In this document: one piece after another, positions 1 through 7,564 of the stretch
Layout: every line of letters starts with the position of its first letter
Numbering within the stretch: position 1 is the stretch's first letter
NCBI GenBank assembly: GCA_020631215.1
Contig: JAHDHS010000015.1
Coordinates: forward strand, 1 to 50,127
Source: Hellea sp.
Lineage (GTDB): Bacteria > Pseudomonadota > Alphaproteobacteria > Caulobacterales > Maricaulaceae
Direction of reading: 5' to 3'
DNA length: 50,127 nucleotides
Position numbers and translations under genes: made by a program
The notes under the pieces: model-generated
Seen by the model: only the letters and a program-made list of their open reading frames with translations
What the model was told of the DNA's origin: nothing
Database searches by the model: none

Positions 1-481
1 ATTCAAATCGTTCTTTTGGCCTTGGGACAGGTAACCGGTCAGTTGCTGGGTCAGGAGACGGTGCGGGTTGAGCGCCGGGTGGTGACACATTCGGCTGTGC
101 CGGGCCTGCTGGTGAGAGCCCCACTTGCCACGACTGCGAGGTAACCTTGGGCCGCCAGTATAAAACGCATCGCCGCGAACCTTGGCGTTCGTGTAAAATA
201 TGATTCTAACCCAATGGTGTCCATCATGAACGCCAGGGTTCGCGGGCTGTCCTTAACCAAGGATTTAACCCAAAGGCTGAGTCCGTGATGGCCAGTAGGA
301 GAATTCTCATGTCTAAATCTCACATGTCATCCCGCACAAGCAGCCGTTTACGGCTGCGCTGATGCGGGACCTCTTAACCCACAAACAGTCAAGAGGTCCC
401 GGATGTCGGCGCGAAGCGCCTCCTCCGGGATGACAGAGAAAGAGTTGTCATTGCACAGAAAAAGAAAGGGCCGGTGCCACA
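1..481. repeat. Left arm of ~0.5-kb composite inverted repeat
   Basis: This gene-free stretch matches, in reverse complement, 6564-7080. Both arms begin with ATTCAAATCGTTCTTTTGG at their outer ends, share a nearly identical block of about 155 bp (about 60-215 here), the string GTGTAAAATATGATT, TGATGGCCAGTAGGAGAA, a nested palindrome (327-434) and GGGCCGGTGCC at the inner end. The outer limit coincides with the window edge, so the repeat may extend further left. An open reading frame across 51-323 (minus) has a counterpart in the other arm, but the changes between the arms alter amino acids, so I do not call a gene. No transposase is visible. Confidence 0.85.
327..434. repeat. Nested palindromic intergenic repeat (left copy)
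   Basis: The unit starts with GTCATCCCGCACAAGCAG and ends with TCCGGGATGAC. The halves CGGGACCTCTT and AAGAGGTCCCGG face each other around a short spacer, so the RNA would fold into a long branched hairpin with smaller hairpins in each half, for example CAGCCGtttaCGGCTG. Palindromic repeats of this GTCATCCCG...CGGGATGAC type are common between genes in alphaproteobacteria. The related copy is at 6647-6758. Confidence 0.8.
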
Positions 482-543
482 ATATAGATCACGAAGGGAA
501 TTTTATTTCATGCAGGAAATAGCCAGTCAGAGAAAAAATTCGC

Positions 544-1587
544 TTATGAAATATCTAATTTCCAGCCCAGAGTTTCGCCGGCATGGAAGGGGATGATTTC
601 TGTGTCCATGACCTTTAACCGATCCGGTACAACATCACCCCCACGAGTCAGGGTGATCATGTCTTGATTGACGGGAAGGCCATAAAATGCTGGGCCGTTC
701 AGAGAGGCAAAGCCTTCGAGCCTATCCAAAGCATTTTCCTCGTCAAAAACCTGAGCATAGGACTCAATCGCATAAGGCGCGTTGAAAATTCCAGCGCAGC
801 CGCAGGCGCTTTCTTTGGCGCCGATTGTGTGCGGGGCCGTGTCGGTGCCGAGAAAGAATTTTTCAGAGCCAGAGGTCGCGGCTTTGCGCAAGGCCAGACG
901 ATGAACCTCCCGCTTGGCGATAGGCAGGCAATACATGTGCGGCCGGATACCGCCATCAAATATGGCATTGCGGTTGATATGCAGGTGATGCGGCGTAATC
1001 GTTGCGGCTATATTTGGGCCTCCTTGCGAGACAAATTCGGCGGCATCTTTGGTCGTAATATGTTCAAAGACGATTTTCAGTCCCGGAAAATCACGGATAA
1101 TTTCGGTCATGACCTCTTCAATAAAGACGGCCTCGCGGTCAAAAATATCCACGCCCTTATGCGTCACCTCTCCATGCACAAGCAAAGGCATGCCGATATC
1201 CTGCATGGCAGACAAAACAGGATATATCCGCGTGATGTCCGTGACGCCATGCGCCGAATTGGTCGTGGCATTAGCCGGATAAAGCTTGGCGGCCGTAAAC
1301 ACGCCCTGCTCATGGCCACGCCTGATTTCATCAGCTTCCATCGAATCGGTCAGATAGGCTGTGATCAGCGGGGTGAAATCAAGGGCCGGATCGACCGCCG
1401 CCGCTATTCGGTCACGATAGGCCATGCCCGCTTGGACCGTTGTTACGGGCGGCGTCAGATTTGGCATGACAATCGCGCGCGCAAATTGCCGGGCGGTGAA
1501 ATTCACCACATCGGACAACATTTGCCCGTCCCGCAAGTGAACATGCCAGTCATCAGGGCGGCGGATGGTAATCTTATCTTTGTTCAT
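544..1587 (-). CDS. pyrC: Dihydroorotase (class II, PyrC)
   Basis: Zinc-dependent cytosolic amidohydrolase that reversibly cyclises N-carbamoyl-L-aspartate to L-dihydroorotate in de novo pyrimidine synthesis. The 347-residue length is normal for the E. coli PyrC type. The N-terminus reads [14 protein letters not shown], with metal-binding His15 and His17 and substrate-binding Arg19. The MPNLTPPV segment and the later HGE and GTDTAPH segments also fit the family. It is the last gene of a minus-strand run (NUDIX, TIGR02301, META lipoprotein, pyrC) and lies just beyond a 15-bp tandem repeat. No strong ribosome binding site precedes ATG 1587, but this start gives the usual N-terminus. No aspartate carbamoyltransferase gene is nearby. 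Confidence 0.95.
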   Translation of the reverse strand: MNKDKITIRRPDDWHVHLRDGQMLSDVVNFTARQFARAIVMPNLTPPVTTVQAGMAYRDRIAAAVDPALDFTPLITAYLTDSMEADEIRRGHEQGVFTAAKLYPANATTNSAHGVTDITRIYPVLSAMQDIGMPLLVHGEVTHKGVDIFDREAVFIEEVMTEIIRDFPGLKIVFEHITTKDAAEFVSQGGPNIAATITPHHLHINRNAIFDGGIRPHMYCLPIAKREVHRLALRKAATSGSEKFFLGTDTAPHTIGAKESACGCAGIFNAPYAIESYAQVFDEENALDRLEGFASLNGPAFYGLPVNQDMITLTRGGDVVPDRLKVMDTEIIPFHAGETLGWKLDIS

Positions 1588-1624
1588 ATGGGCGGGTTAC
1601 ACCTAGGTCTTACGAGTCGCAAGT

Positions 1625-1697
1625 TAATCCCAATCTGTCTAATCCCAATCTGTCTAATCCCAATCTGTCTAATCCCAGTCCGACTAATCCCAATCTC
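1625..1697. repeat. 15-bp tandem repeat carrying repeated in-frame stop codons
   Basis: Five units of the 15-mer TAATCCCAATCTGTC start at 1625, 1640, 1655, 1670 and 1685; the last is incomplete and the fourth has several changes. On the minus strand the last unit covers the final codons and stop of the META-domain gene. Because 15 is a multiple of three, each further unit supplies another in-frame stop. Read-through would add (S/T)DWD followed by a stop four times. The array sits between the META gene and pyrC. Confidence 0.95.
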
Positions 1698-2097
1698 TGC
1701 GGCGAAGAGACATAATGGCGTTACCCGCCTCATCAAAAAAGGTCAGTTTCATATGCGTCGCCTCCACGGTGCGGGCGCTTTGCAATTGGGACAAAAACTC
1801 TGTTTCTGCTTGCATGCTGTCGGGGCAGGCTTTCTTGGTCGAGGCCAAAGGGCCGATTTTAATCTCTCCGTCATTCAGCTCATATGTCCCGAAGAAATTA
1901 TTACACCCGCCCGAGCCCATCATTTCGCCATTGGCTTTAAAGCCGACAAATTGATCATATGGGTTTTCTGCCGGGCCCCATTCAGATCCCGCCAGATCGG
2001 ACAAAGGTTGAAGCTTGGACTTATTAGTCACAGCTTTCTGACAGGCCGCCAATATCACTGCCACGGCTATGATGCCCAAAATACGTGTGTAGATCAT
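1684..2097 (-). CDS. META/HslJ-domain lipoprotein
   Basis: Small predicted lipoprotein of 137 residues. A hydrophobic N-terminus ends in the lipobox LAAC, with Cys19 as the likely lipidated residue. The rest resembles the META (DUF306, HslJ-like) domain: a W-G start of the domain near residue 40, a GGCNNFFGTYELNDGEIKIG block and a TKKACPDSMQAETEF block with the typical conserved cysteines. The role of META proteins is poorly defined; E. coli HslJ is linked to novobiocin resistance and heat shock. The start codon follows the stop of the upstream TIGR02301 gene directly (TAGATG), with GGGAG a few bases before it, so the two are probably cotranslated. The 3' end lies in a 15-bp tandem repeat. 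Confidence 0.8.
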   Translation of the reverse strand: MIYTRILGIIAVAVILAACQKAVTNKSKLQPLSDLAGSEWGPAENPYDQFVGFKANGEMMGSGGCNNFFGTYELNDGEIKIGPLASTKKACPDSMQAETEFLSQLQSARTVEATHMKLTFFDEAGNAIMSLRRRDWD

Positions 2098-2547
2098 CTA
2101 TCTCTCCCTGTAAGGATCGCCAAGCATGCTGGCGATATGTCGTCCATTTTCCGCCAATGCCGCGACATCAATACTGACTTGATGAGAGCACTCTTTATGG
2201 CGTTCCTGTTCCTGATAATATCCGGCGTTAAAGGCGCGGATCAATTGCCGCCGCCTTTCCGCATCATTGGGCGCTTCGACCTGAACCATACGGCTGGCAT
2301 AGCCGCGCCATTTCTGATCCCCTTGTCCGAAACACAAAGTTCGCAAATAATGAATTTGTCCCAAATTTTTGGACAGAGCTTCGACCAGGCTTGTCATAGT
2401 GACCATATCCTGTTCCACCCTGAGCTCCGCCGCTTCACGGGCTTTTATGGCCGCCTCGCGTTTTTCGCGTTCGGTCATGTTATCCTGAGCCATGGCAGGC
2501 TGGACAAGCAAGGCCAGGAAAGCAGCAATTTTGATGACGAGTCTCAT
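2098..2547 (-). CDS. TIGR02301 family secreted protein
   Basis: Small exported protein of 149 residues and unknown function. The signal peptide ends at AMAQ (about residue 21) and is followed by a charged helical stretch (TEREKREAAIKAREAAELRVEQ). The family hallmark LGQIHYLRTLCFG...WR is followed by RRRQLIRAFNAGYYQEQERHKEC, with two conserved cysteines that could pair in the periplasm. In other alphaproteobacteria this family is often found beside a NUDIX hydrolase, as here: the NUDIX stop is 9 bp upstream. Stop and next start are adjacent (TAGATG), so it forms a tight run with the META lipoprotein. No biochemical role can be assigned. Confidence 0.8.
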   Translation of the reverse strand: MRLVIKIAAFLALLVQPAMAQDNMTEREKREAAIKAREAAELRVEQDMVTMTSLVEALSKNLGQIHYLRTLCFGQGDQKWRGYASRMVQVEAPNDAERRRQLIRAFNAGYYQEQERHKECSHQVSIDVAALAENGRHIASMLGDPYRER

Positions 2548-2556
2548 GGCCTTAAT

Positions 2557-3000
2557 TTACGTGGCTTTGCGCGAATGAACAGTATTTTTCTCAGCCTCTT
2601 GGCATTTAACGGCCAGGTGGATAATCTCTTCAGTTTTGGGCCACATGCCCAAAGCCTTGATCTGGCGGATCGGCACAAAATTGGCCTCATCGGCGTCATC
2701 GCCAGCCAGGGGTTCCCCGCTTTTCCATATAGCCAGATAATCATGCAGGCGGTAAGCTTGCCCTTCAAATTCGGCGTTTATGACGGCCAGTTTAGGCCCC
2801 AAAGCCGCGACGACTCCTGTTTCTTCAGCCAATTCGCGCAAAGCGGCATGGGCCTGTGTTTCGCCCGGTTCAATGCGTCCGCCTGGGATCGACCAATCGC
2901 CCTGTCGCGGCGGTTTGCCTCTACGGATCAACAAAACATCCTCTCCGCGAAGGCAAACGACGCCAACGCAATCTGTTATATTCGTCCTTACAGCTTCCAT
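2557..3000 (-). CDS. NUDIX hydrolase
   Basis: 147-residue hydrolase of nucleoside diphosphates linked to another moiety; the substrate cannot be told from sequence. The NUDIX box is complete at residues 41-63: G41, E47, R55-E56, E59-E60 and G62, following GDWSIPGG. The short N-terminal strand GVVCLRGEDVLLIRRGKPP resembles ADP-ribose/8-oxo-dGTP-type NUDIX proteins. It heads the minus-strand run TIGR02301, META lipoprotein, pyrC. AGGGG lies a few bases before ATG 3000. Its start is only 29 bp from the divergent SRAP gene at 3030, so at least one of the two promoters must lie inside the neighbouring coding region. Confidence 0.88.
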   Translation of the reverse strand: MEAVRTNITDCVGVVCLRGEDVLLIRRGKPPRQGDWSIPGGRIEPGETQAHAALRELAEETGVVAALGPKLAVINAEFEGQAYRLHDYLAIWKSGEPLAGDDADEANFVPIRQIKALGMWPKTEEIIHLAVKCQEAEKNTVHSRKAT

Positions 3001-3029
3001 TATCCCCTAATCCTTCTATACCAAATATC

Positions 3030-3704
3030 ATGTGCGGACGTTACGCTTTGGCGAAAAATTTGGACGATATTGCGGCCTATTTTGCGGCGAAAAAGGGCGA
3101 GGGTGAATTGTGGGACTGGGAGCCCAATTATAACATATCTCCGGGGACAGTTGTGCCTGTTATGGCCTATGACGGAAAGAGGCAGAGAAAGATTGTTCCC
3201 ATGCGCTGGGGCCTGCACCCGCATTGGAAGAAAGGGCCGCCCGAGGGCCGTCCATTGTTTAATGCCCGAAGCGAGACCGCCCATGAAAAAGCCAGCTTCC
3301 GCACGCCCTATCGAAGGCGCAGGGCGCTTATTCCGGCCAGTGGCTGGTTTGAATGGGAACGGGACGTGAAACCAAAAATTCCGTATTTCATTTATGAGGC
3401 AGACCATGAACTGTTTGCTTTGGCCGGGCTGTGGGATATGTGGCGGGTGGATGAAGGTGTTACGCTCTTGTCCTGCACTATTTTGACGGCCCCGGCGGCA
3501 GGAGATATCAAACATATCCATCACCGTATGCCGGTTCGCCTGCCGAAAGCTGAATGGGATAATTGGCTAAATTGGGATATTCGGCCTGACAAAATAATGG
3601 ACCAAAAATTGGACGCCGAAGGGCTGGATTACTATGACGTCGACCCATCCGTAAATTCGGGGCGGGCAGAAGGCGCGGCACTTATAAGGCCTGCTGGAGG
3701 TTAA
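3030..3704 (+). CDS. SRAP-domain protein (YedK/HMCES type)
   Basis: 224-residue SOS-response-associated peptidase-like protein. Family members form a covalent DNA-protein crosslink at abasic sites in single-stranded DNA through Cys2. The catalytic set is visible: start MCGRYA giving Cys2 after Met removal, NARSE, SGWFEWE with the active-site Glu, and HHRMP with the active-site His. Only the start at 3030 exposes Cys2, so I prefer it over upstream in-frame starts. There is no clear ribosome binding site and only 29 bp to the divergent NUDIX start, so a leaderless or very short-leader mRNA is possible. Its 3' end overlaps that of the convergent DUF389 gene by 23 bp. Confidence 0.93.
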   Translation: MCGRYALAKNLDDIAAYFAAKKGEGELWDWEPNYNISPGTVVPVMAYDGKRQRKIVPMRWGLHPHWKKGPPEGRPLFNARSETAHEKASFRTPYRRRRALIPASGWFEWERDVKPKIPYFIYEADHELFALAGLWDMWRVDEGVTLLSCTILTAPAAGDIKHIHHRMPVRLPKAEWDNWLNWDIRPDKIMDQKLDAEGLDYYDVDPSVNSGRAEGAALIRPAGG

Positions 3705-4686
3705 GTTTATAGGCCAGAAACGCAAACCCGGCCAGCAAGGTGATCCAGACGGCGGCATTTATTATGACTGATGTGGCCGCCTTTTTCTGGTTTTGCCAAT
3801 TACGCGGCCTGACCCCTTTATAGACGAAAACAAGTTGAGCAGAGAGGAGCGCACAAATCACATTTAGAACCAATAAAATGGCGGCAGCGGCGGCGTAATG
3901 AAACTCTCCGGCTCCCAAAAACAAAGCGGATGCGACCGCCGGCGGGAGCAGGGCGACAGCCACCATAACGCCGACAAGCGCAGAGGAGATGCCCGTGGAA
4001 AGAGATAGGGCTGCGGCGGCGCCGGAGGCCAGAGCCAGAGCAATAATGGCCGGATTGATAACTGTGCGGCTCATGAGTTCTGTGCTTTCCAAATCAACGG
4101 TCATAAATTGGGACAGACCCACAGCGAATAAAAACCCCGTCGCCAAGCCGGCCATCGCGGTTTTGGAGGCTTTGATCATGAGAGATAAATTACCAAGCGC
4201 CGAAGCCAGCGCAAAAGCCAGGATAGGGCCCAATAGGGGCGCAATCACCATCGCCGCGATCACGATGGCGACATTGTCCTGATTCAGGCCAATCGCTGCC
4301 ACAATGGCAGATAAAACGGTCAATATCAGAAAGTCTGCGTTAAGACGGCAATCGCCCTCAACCTTCTGATATAGCTCCTCGCGTAAGGTGATGATCTTTT
4401 TATTTTTCTTGTCCTCGGCGCTTTGCGTGTCTTCACCTCTATCGGCTTGTGGCATGGTCGCCTCAATCGGCAGGACGACAATACGCCAATCATCCTCATC
4501 CTCTAAAAGCTCTTGCAAATTATCAATCAGTTCCTGCCCCTTGCCTTTATCGACTACGATCTCAACGGCTTTTTCAAACTTGCCATATCCTTCATCCATC
4601 GCCCAATCGATAGGCTTTGCCTGCTCGATTATGTCTTTGACTGCGCCGAGTTTATCCTCAGGGAAATTTGCTTTTACAAAACGCAT
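3682..4686 (-). CDS. DUF389/TIGR00341 family membrane protein
   Basis: About 334 residues. The N-terminal 90 residues form a soluble domain (FPEDKLGAVKDIIEQ, VEIVVDKGKGQELIDNLQELLEDEDDWRIVVLP), followed by a charged linker and six or so hydrophobic helices starting with DFLILTVLSAIVAAIGL. The IAAMVIAPLLGPILAFALA segment is typical of DUF389. The function is unknown. I chose ATG 4686: it overlaps the upstream YihY stop as TAATG and has GGAGG about 9 bp before it. An in-frame ATG at 4707 adds seven residues but lies inside the YihY coding end. This coupling suggests that the two envelope genes are cotranscribed. Confidence 0.85.
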   Translation of the reverse strand: MRFVKANFPEDKLGAVKDIIEQAKPIDWAMDEGYGKFEKAVEIVVDKGKGQELIDNLQELLEDEDDWRIVVLPIEATMPQADRGEDTQSAEDKKNKKIITLREELYQKVEGDCRLNADFLILTVLSAIVAAIGLNQDNVAIVIAAMVIAPLLGPILAFALASALGNLSLMIKASKTAMAGLATGFLFAVGLSQFMTVDLESTELMSRTVINPAIIALALASGAAAALSLSTGISSALVGVMVAVALLPPAVASALFLGAGEFHYAAAAAILLVLNVICALLSAQLVFVYKGVRPRNWQNQKKAATSVIINAAVWITLLAGFAFLAYKLNLQQAL

Positions 4687-5590
4687 TAAAGATGTCCTCC
4701 AGTCCAATCTGCCATGGCCGCCCCTCGTTTGCCCAAAGGTCTATCAGGCCCGCGGGTTGTATCAACACTGGTATGGCGTTCAAGTTCTGCATTCAGCTCC
4801 GCGCCGACGATTACGACGAAAGCCGTCAGCCAAAACCAAATCAAAAGGATGATAACAGATGCCAAACTCCCATAGACAGCATTGTAATTCCCGAAGGCGG
4901 CCACAAATTTTGAAAATCCATATGACAACAATAACCATGAAAACGTGGTGAATAAAATCCCGGGAAAGACCCAGCGTTTTTTAGCGGGCCGCCGGCTGGG
5001 GCCGAAACGATAAAGTATGCCGGAGGCAAAACCGAACATGGAAATCAGTAAAGGCCATGGCAGCAACCTCGTAAAGGTCGCGGTCAGGCCTTCAAGCTTT
5101 AGGACCGCCAATAAAGACGGCACACCGATAATCACAGCCAGCGCCACCCACATGAAAATAATCATCGACAGGGTCATAGAGCCCGCAAGGCCATAAAACG
5201 TCGCCAGGTTGCGCCGTTCTTTTTCCCCGTAAGCGATGTTCATCGCCCGCATGATCGCGCGGATTCCGGACCCCGCAGACCAGAGCGCGATTATTAAACC
5301 GGCGGCAATCCCCAATCCAAGCTTGGCATTGGAGGCATGAATGATCGCATTGATCTGCTCATTTAAAACATTCCAGGCTTCGGCGGGCAGCACCGCGCTC
5401 ACGCTGTTGAGCATGGTCTGCACTTCATTGGGATCGGCGAAAAACCCGTAAATGGATAAGCCCGCCGTCAAAAGCGGAAAGACCGCCAATAGGCAGAAAA
5501 AGCCACGCCCGCCGCGACAATCGCGACATTGTCATCACTGACCTCGCGGGCGGTGCGTTTTAACACAATCCACCAATCCTTGGCGGACAT
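4686..5590 (-). CDS. YihY/BrkB family membrane protein, apparent frameshift near the N-terminus
   Basis: Inner-membrane protein with about six helices; the family is named after RNase BN/BrkB, but its transport or regulatory role is unsettled. The intact frame covers 4686-5489, beginning MAVFPLLTAGLSIYGFFADP, which is mid-domain for this family. Upstream, another frame from ATG 5590 encodes MSAKDWWIVLKRTAREVSDD and then AAGVAF, the missing family N-terminus. The frames meet at a run of five A at 5497-5501; a sixth A would restore GVAFFCLLAVFPLL and one continuous protein of about 300 residues. So this is a sequencing error in a homopolymer, a recent inactivation, or programmed slippage. The C-terminal tail (about 30 residues, TRGPDRPLGKRG) is hydrophilic. 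It is coupled by TAATG to the DUF389 gene. Confidence 0.8.
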
Positions 5591-5635
5591 CTCCCATGGG
5601 CTGTTCGCGCAGCATTGGTTATATTTATCTTTCAC

Positions 5636-6421
5636 CTATTTCTTCGGGGCGGGCTGCTTGCGCGTAAACACCAGCTCTGTGTCAGAGGAGGCTTTGGAGT
5701 CATATTTGTAATTTTCCAGATTAAAATCCTTCAGCCCCTCCGCCCGGTCGATGCGATTTTGCATAATCCAGCGGGCCATCAAGCCACGCCCGAACTTGGC
5801 ATAATACATCAGATTTCGGGCCTTGCCGTCTTTGATATTCAGGAATTTCGCCGTCAGGACAGGCGCGTCCAAAACCGATTTATCCACCGCCTTGAAATAC
5901 TCATTGGAGGCGAGGTTCATGATGGTTTGGTCGGCATGGCCTTCCAAATCCGATTTCAGCGTTTTGGCAATCGTGCTGCCCCAAAATTCATAAAGCGAAC
6001 CCCCGCGTTTGGTTTTCAGCTTCGTGCCCATCTCAAGCCGGTAAGGCTGGATCGCATCCATAGGCCGCAGCACGCCATAAAGCCCGGACAGAATACGCAT
6101 ATGATCCTGCGCATATTCAAGATCCGCATCGGACAGGCTCTTGGCCTCCAGCCCCCAATAGACATCGCCGTCAAAAGCCAGCCCGGCTGGCTTGGCCGAA
6201 TTGCTCTGCCCGTCCAGATTAAAGGCCTTGAAACGCTCGGCATTCAGCTCCGCCAGATTATCCGAAATATGCATGAGCTTTTTCAGATCCGCCGCGGATT
6301 GTTTTTTGGCCACCTGGGCCAGCTCGGTTACATCCGCCTTCAGCCTTGGCCGCGTCGCAGACAGGCCCGTATCAGCCGGATCAAAGTTTAATTTTTTCGC
6401 AGGGGAAAGTAAGGTAATCAT
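5636..6421 (-). CDS. yaaA: Peroxide stress protein YaaA (DUF328/UPF0246)
   Basis: 261-residue cytosolic protein of the YaaA family. In E. coli YaaA lowers free iron and limits DNA and protein damage during peroxide stress, and the fold is reported to bind DNA. Family hallmarks are the start MITLLSPAKKLNF, ISDNLAELNAERFKAFN, LSGLYGVLRPMDAIQPYRLEMG, LASNEYFKAV and the C-terminal FARGLMARWI-like segment (FGRGLMARWIMQNRI). I place the start at ATG 6421, because GGAG and AGGA lie just before it and it matches family N-termini; an upstream in-frame ATG at 6556 adds 45 non-homologous residues. It is the last gene before the right inverted-repeat arm. Confidence 0.92.
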   Translation of the reverse strand: MITLLSPAKKLNFDPADTGLSATRPRLKADVTELAQVAKKQSAADLKKLMHISDNLAELNAERFKAFNLDGQSNSAKPAGLAFDGDVYWGLEAKSLSDADLEYAQDHMRILSGLYGVLRPMDAIQPYRLEMGTKLKTKRGGSLYEFWGSTIAKTLKSDLEGHADQTIMNLASNEYFKAVDKSVLDAPVLTAKFLNIKDGKARNLMYYAKFGRGLMARWIMQNRIDRAEGLKDFNLENYKYDSKASSDTELVFTRKQPAPKK

Positions 6422-6563
6422 AAGTGGTCCTCTCCTCATAACATCGGCCAAACCCATTTCGGCCCGTATGCGTGGGTAAATGATACCCGTAAAATGTAGG
6501 CTCTGACTGCAAATTACAAGGGCTGATTTTCCTGAAGTAATTCTCCTTTCTATCAATTTATGT

Positions 6564-7080
6564 CACGGCACCGGCCCTCTGTCCTTCACGCCACCCATGA
6601 GCGTGACCCTTTGGGTGGTCGGGAGGGGGAGAGGGCTTTCTTTCTCTGTCATCCCGGACAAGCCGCGCAGCGGTGCGATCCGGGACCTCTTAACTGTTTG
6701 CGGGTCAAGAGGTCCCGCATCTGCGCAGCCGTAAACGACTGCTTGTGCGGGATGACATATGAGAGACAGACATGCGATTTCTCCTACTGGCCATCAGGGG
6801 CTCAGCGATATTCACGATTTTAAATAGCGGAACTGCCCGCGAGCCCCGGCTTCCGTGACGGACACCGTGGGTTAAAATCATATTTTACACGCAAACCTAG
6901 GCTCGCGGCGATGCGTTTTATGCTGGCGGCCCAAGGTTACCTCGCAGTCGTGGCAAGTGGGGCTCTCGCCAGCAGGCCCGGCACAACCGAATGTGTCACC
7001 ACCCGGCGCTCAACCCGCACCGTCCCTTGATCAAGTAAGTGACGTCTCACCCGTCCCGTGACCAAAAGAACGATTTGAAT
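6564..7080. repeat. Right arm of ~0.5-kb composite inverted repeat
   Basis: Inverted counterpart of 1-481. It begins at the inner end with GGCACCGGCCC, contains the nested palindrome at 6647-6758, TTCTCCTACTGGCCATCA, AAATCATATTTTACACG, and the most conserved block (about 6866-7022), and ends at 7080 with CCAAAAGAACGATTTGAAT. It has about 35 extra bases near 6590-6640 relative to the left arm. Two short frames cross it but I see no gene. Together the arms enclose about 6.1 kb. Confidence 0.85.
6647..6758. repeat. Nested palindromic intergenic repeat (right copy)
   Basis: This is the same family as 327-434 in opposite orientation: it starts with TGTCATCCCGGACAAG and ends with TGTGCGGGATGACA. 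The inner halves CCGGGACCTCTT and AAGAGGTCCCGC pair with each other, and each half contains its own small hairpin, for example CAGCCGTAAACGACTG. No gene is seen within it. Confidence 0.8.
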
Positions 7081-7099
7081 ATATGCCCGTTTTCAAAGG

Positions 7100-7188
7100 T
7101 GAGGATTCAAATGGTTGATTGTTTTGGGTTTGGGAATGATACCAATGGGTTAGAGACAACAAGATTTGGAAAAAAATGAGGATTCAAA
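7100..7188. repeat. 12-bp direct repeats flanking a short AT-rich spacer
   Basis: TGAGGATTCAAA occurs at 7100-7111 and again at 7177-7188, with a 65-bp AT-richer spacer. ATTCAAAT also occurs at both outer ends of the large inverted repeat. The direct repeats may be remnants of a small insertion or of a past rearrangement at the repeat edge. Confidence 0.5.
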
Positions 7189-7194
7189 CAAACC

Positions 7195-7312
7195 TCCCTT
7201 CTCCCTTGAGGGAGAAGGTGTCACGAAGTGACGGATGAGGGTGTACTGAACTGGCTTGGGTGCACCCTCACCCGCGGCTGCGCCGCACCCTCTCCCTCAA
7301 GGGAGAGGGTGG
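7195..7312. repeat. Palindromic CTCCCT(T/C)(G/A)AGGGAG repeat element
   Basis: Two facing halves, each containing a perfect hairpin: TTCTCCCTTGAGGGAGAA at the left and CTCTCCCTCAAGGGAGAG at the right. Between them GTGTCACGAAGTGACGGATGAGGGTG and ACCCTCACCCGCGGCTGCGCCGC add further small palindromes (GTCAC/GTGAC and GGGTG/CACCC). This kind of intergenic repeat is widespread in proteobacteria. No gene is seen. Confidence 0.75.
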
Positions 7313-7319
7313 TTGTATT

Positions 7320-7485
7320 CTCCTCCCCCGTTTACGGGGGAGATGGTCACGCAGTGACCGGAGGGGGGAGCGGTGCGCCGAGATGTATCGTTTTGTATTC
7401 CATCTTTTATATCGGTTCTTGACGCTCCCCCCATCCTCTTCGCTACGCTTCGGGACTTCCCCCGTAAACGGGGGAAGAGAAGATT
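7320..7485. repeat. Palindromic CCCCCGTTTACGGGGG repeat element
   Basis: Facing halves TCCCCCGTTTACGGGGGAG (7323-7342) and CTTCCCCCGTAAACGGGGGAAG (7457-7478) surround further pairs: GTCACGCAGTGAC and CGGAGGGGGGAGCG on the left against CGCTCCCCCC on the right. It belongs to a different family from the neighbouring element at 7195-7312, although the design is similar. Short frames cross it but none looks like a gene. Confidence 0.75.
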
Positions 7486-7564
7486 ACATCCTCACCCGCC
7501 TCCAGTTAATCCCTGCGGCGGCAGGAACGAGCGGATGATGGCCCTGAATTTATGATAATTGACC

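Noticed and set aside
240-270. Possible CtrA site (TTAA-N-TTAA) in the left repeat arm
   Set aside because: The spacing is eight bases instead of seven, and no gene starts nearby.
51-323. 90-codon minus-strand frame in the left repeat arm
   Set aside because: It lies wholly in repeat DNA, and the matching frame in the right arm differs mainly by amino-acid-changing substitutions.
664-3369. A 901-codon plus-strand open frame across pyrC, the META gene, TIGR02301 and NUDIX
   Set aside because: It is antisense to four well-supported genes, has low-complexity composition and includes the translated 15-bp repeat (LIPICLIPICL). It is an open-frame artefact of codon use on the other strand.
6560-6823. 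87-codon plus-strand frame in the right repeat arm
   Set aside because: It spans a palindromic repeat, with no initiation signal and no resemblance to a protein family.
7195-7485. Possible CRISPR array suggested by repeated CTCCCT and CCCCCGT strings
   Set aside because: The repeats are inverted pairs and not regularly spaced direct repeats with unique spacers.
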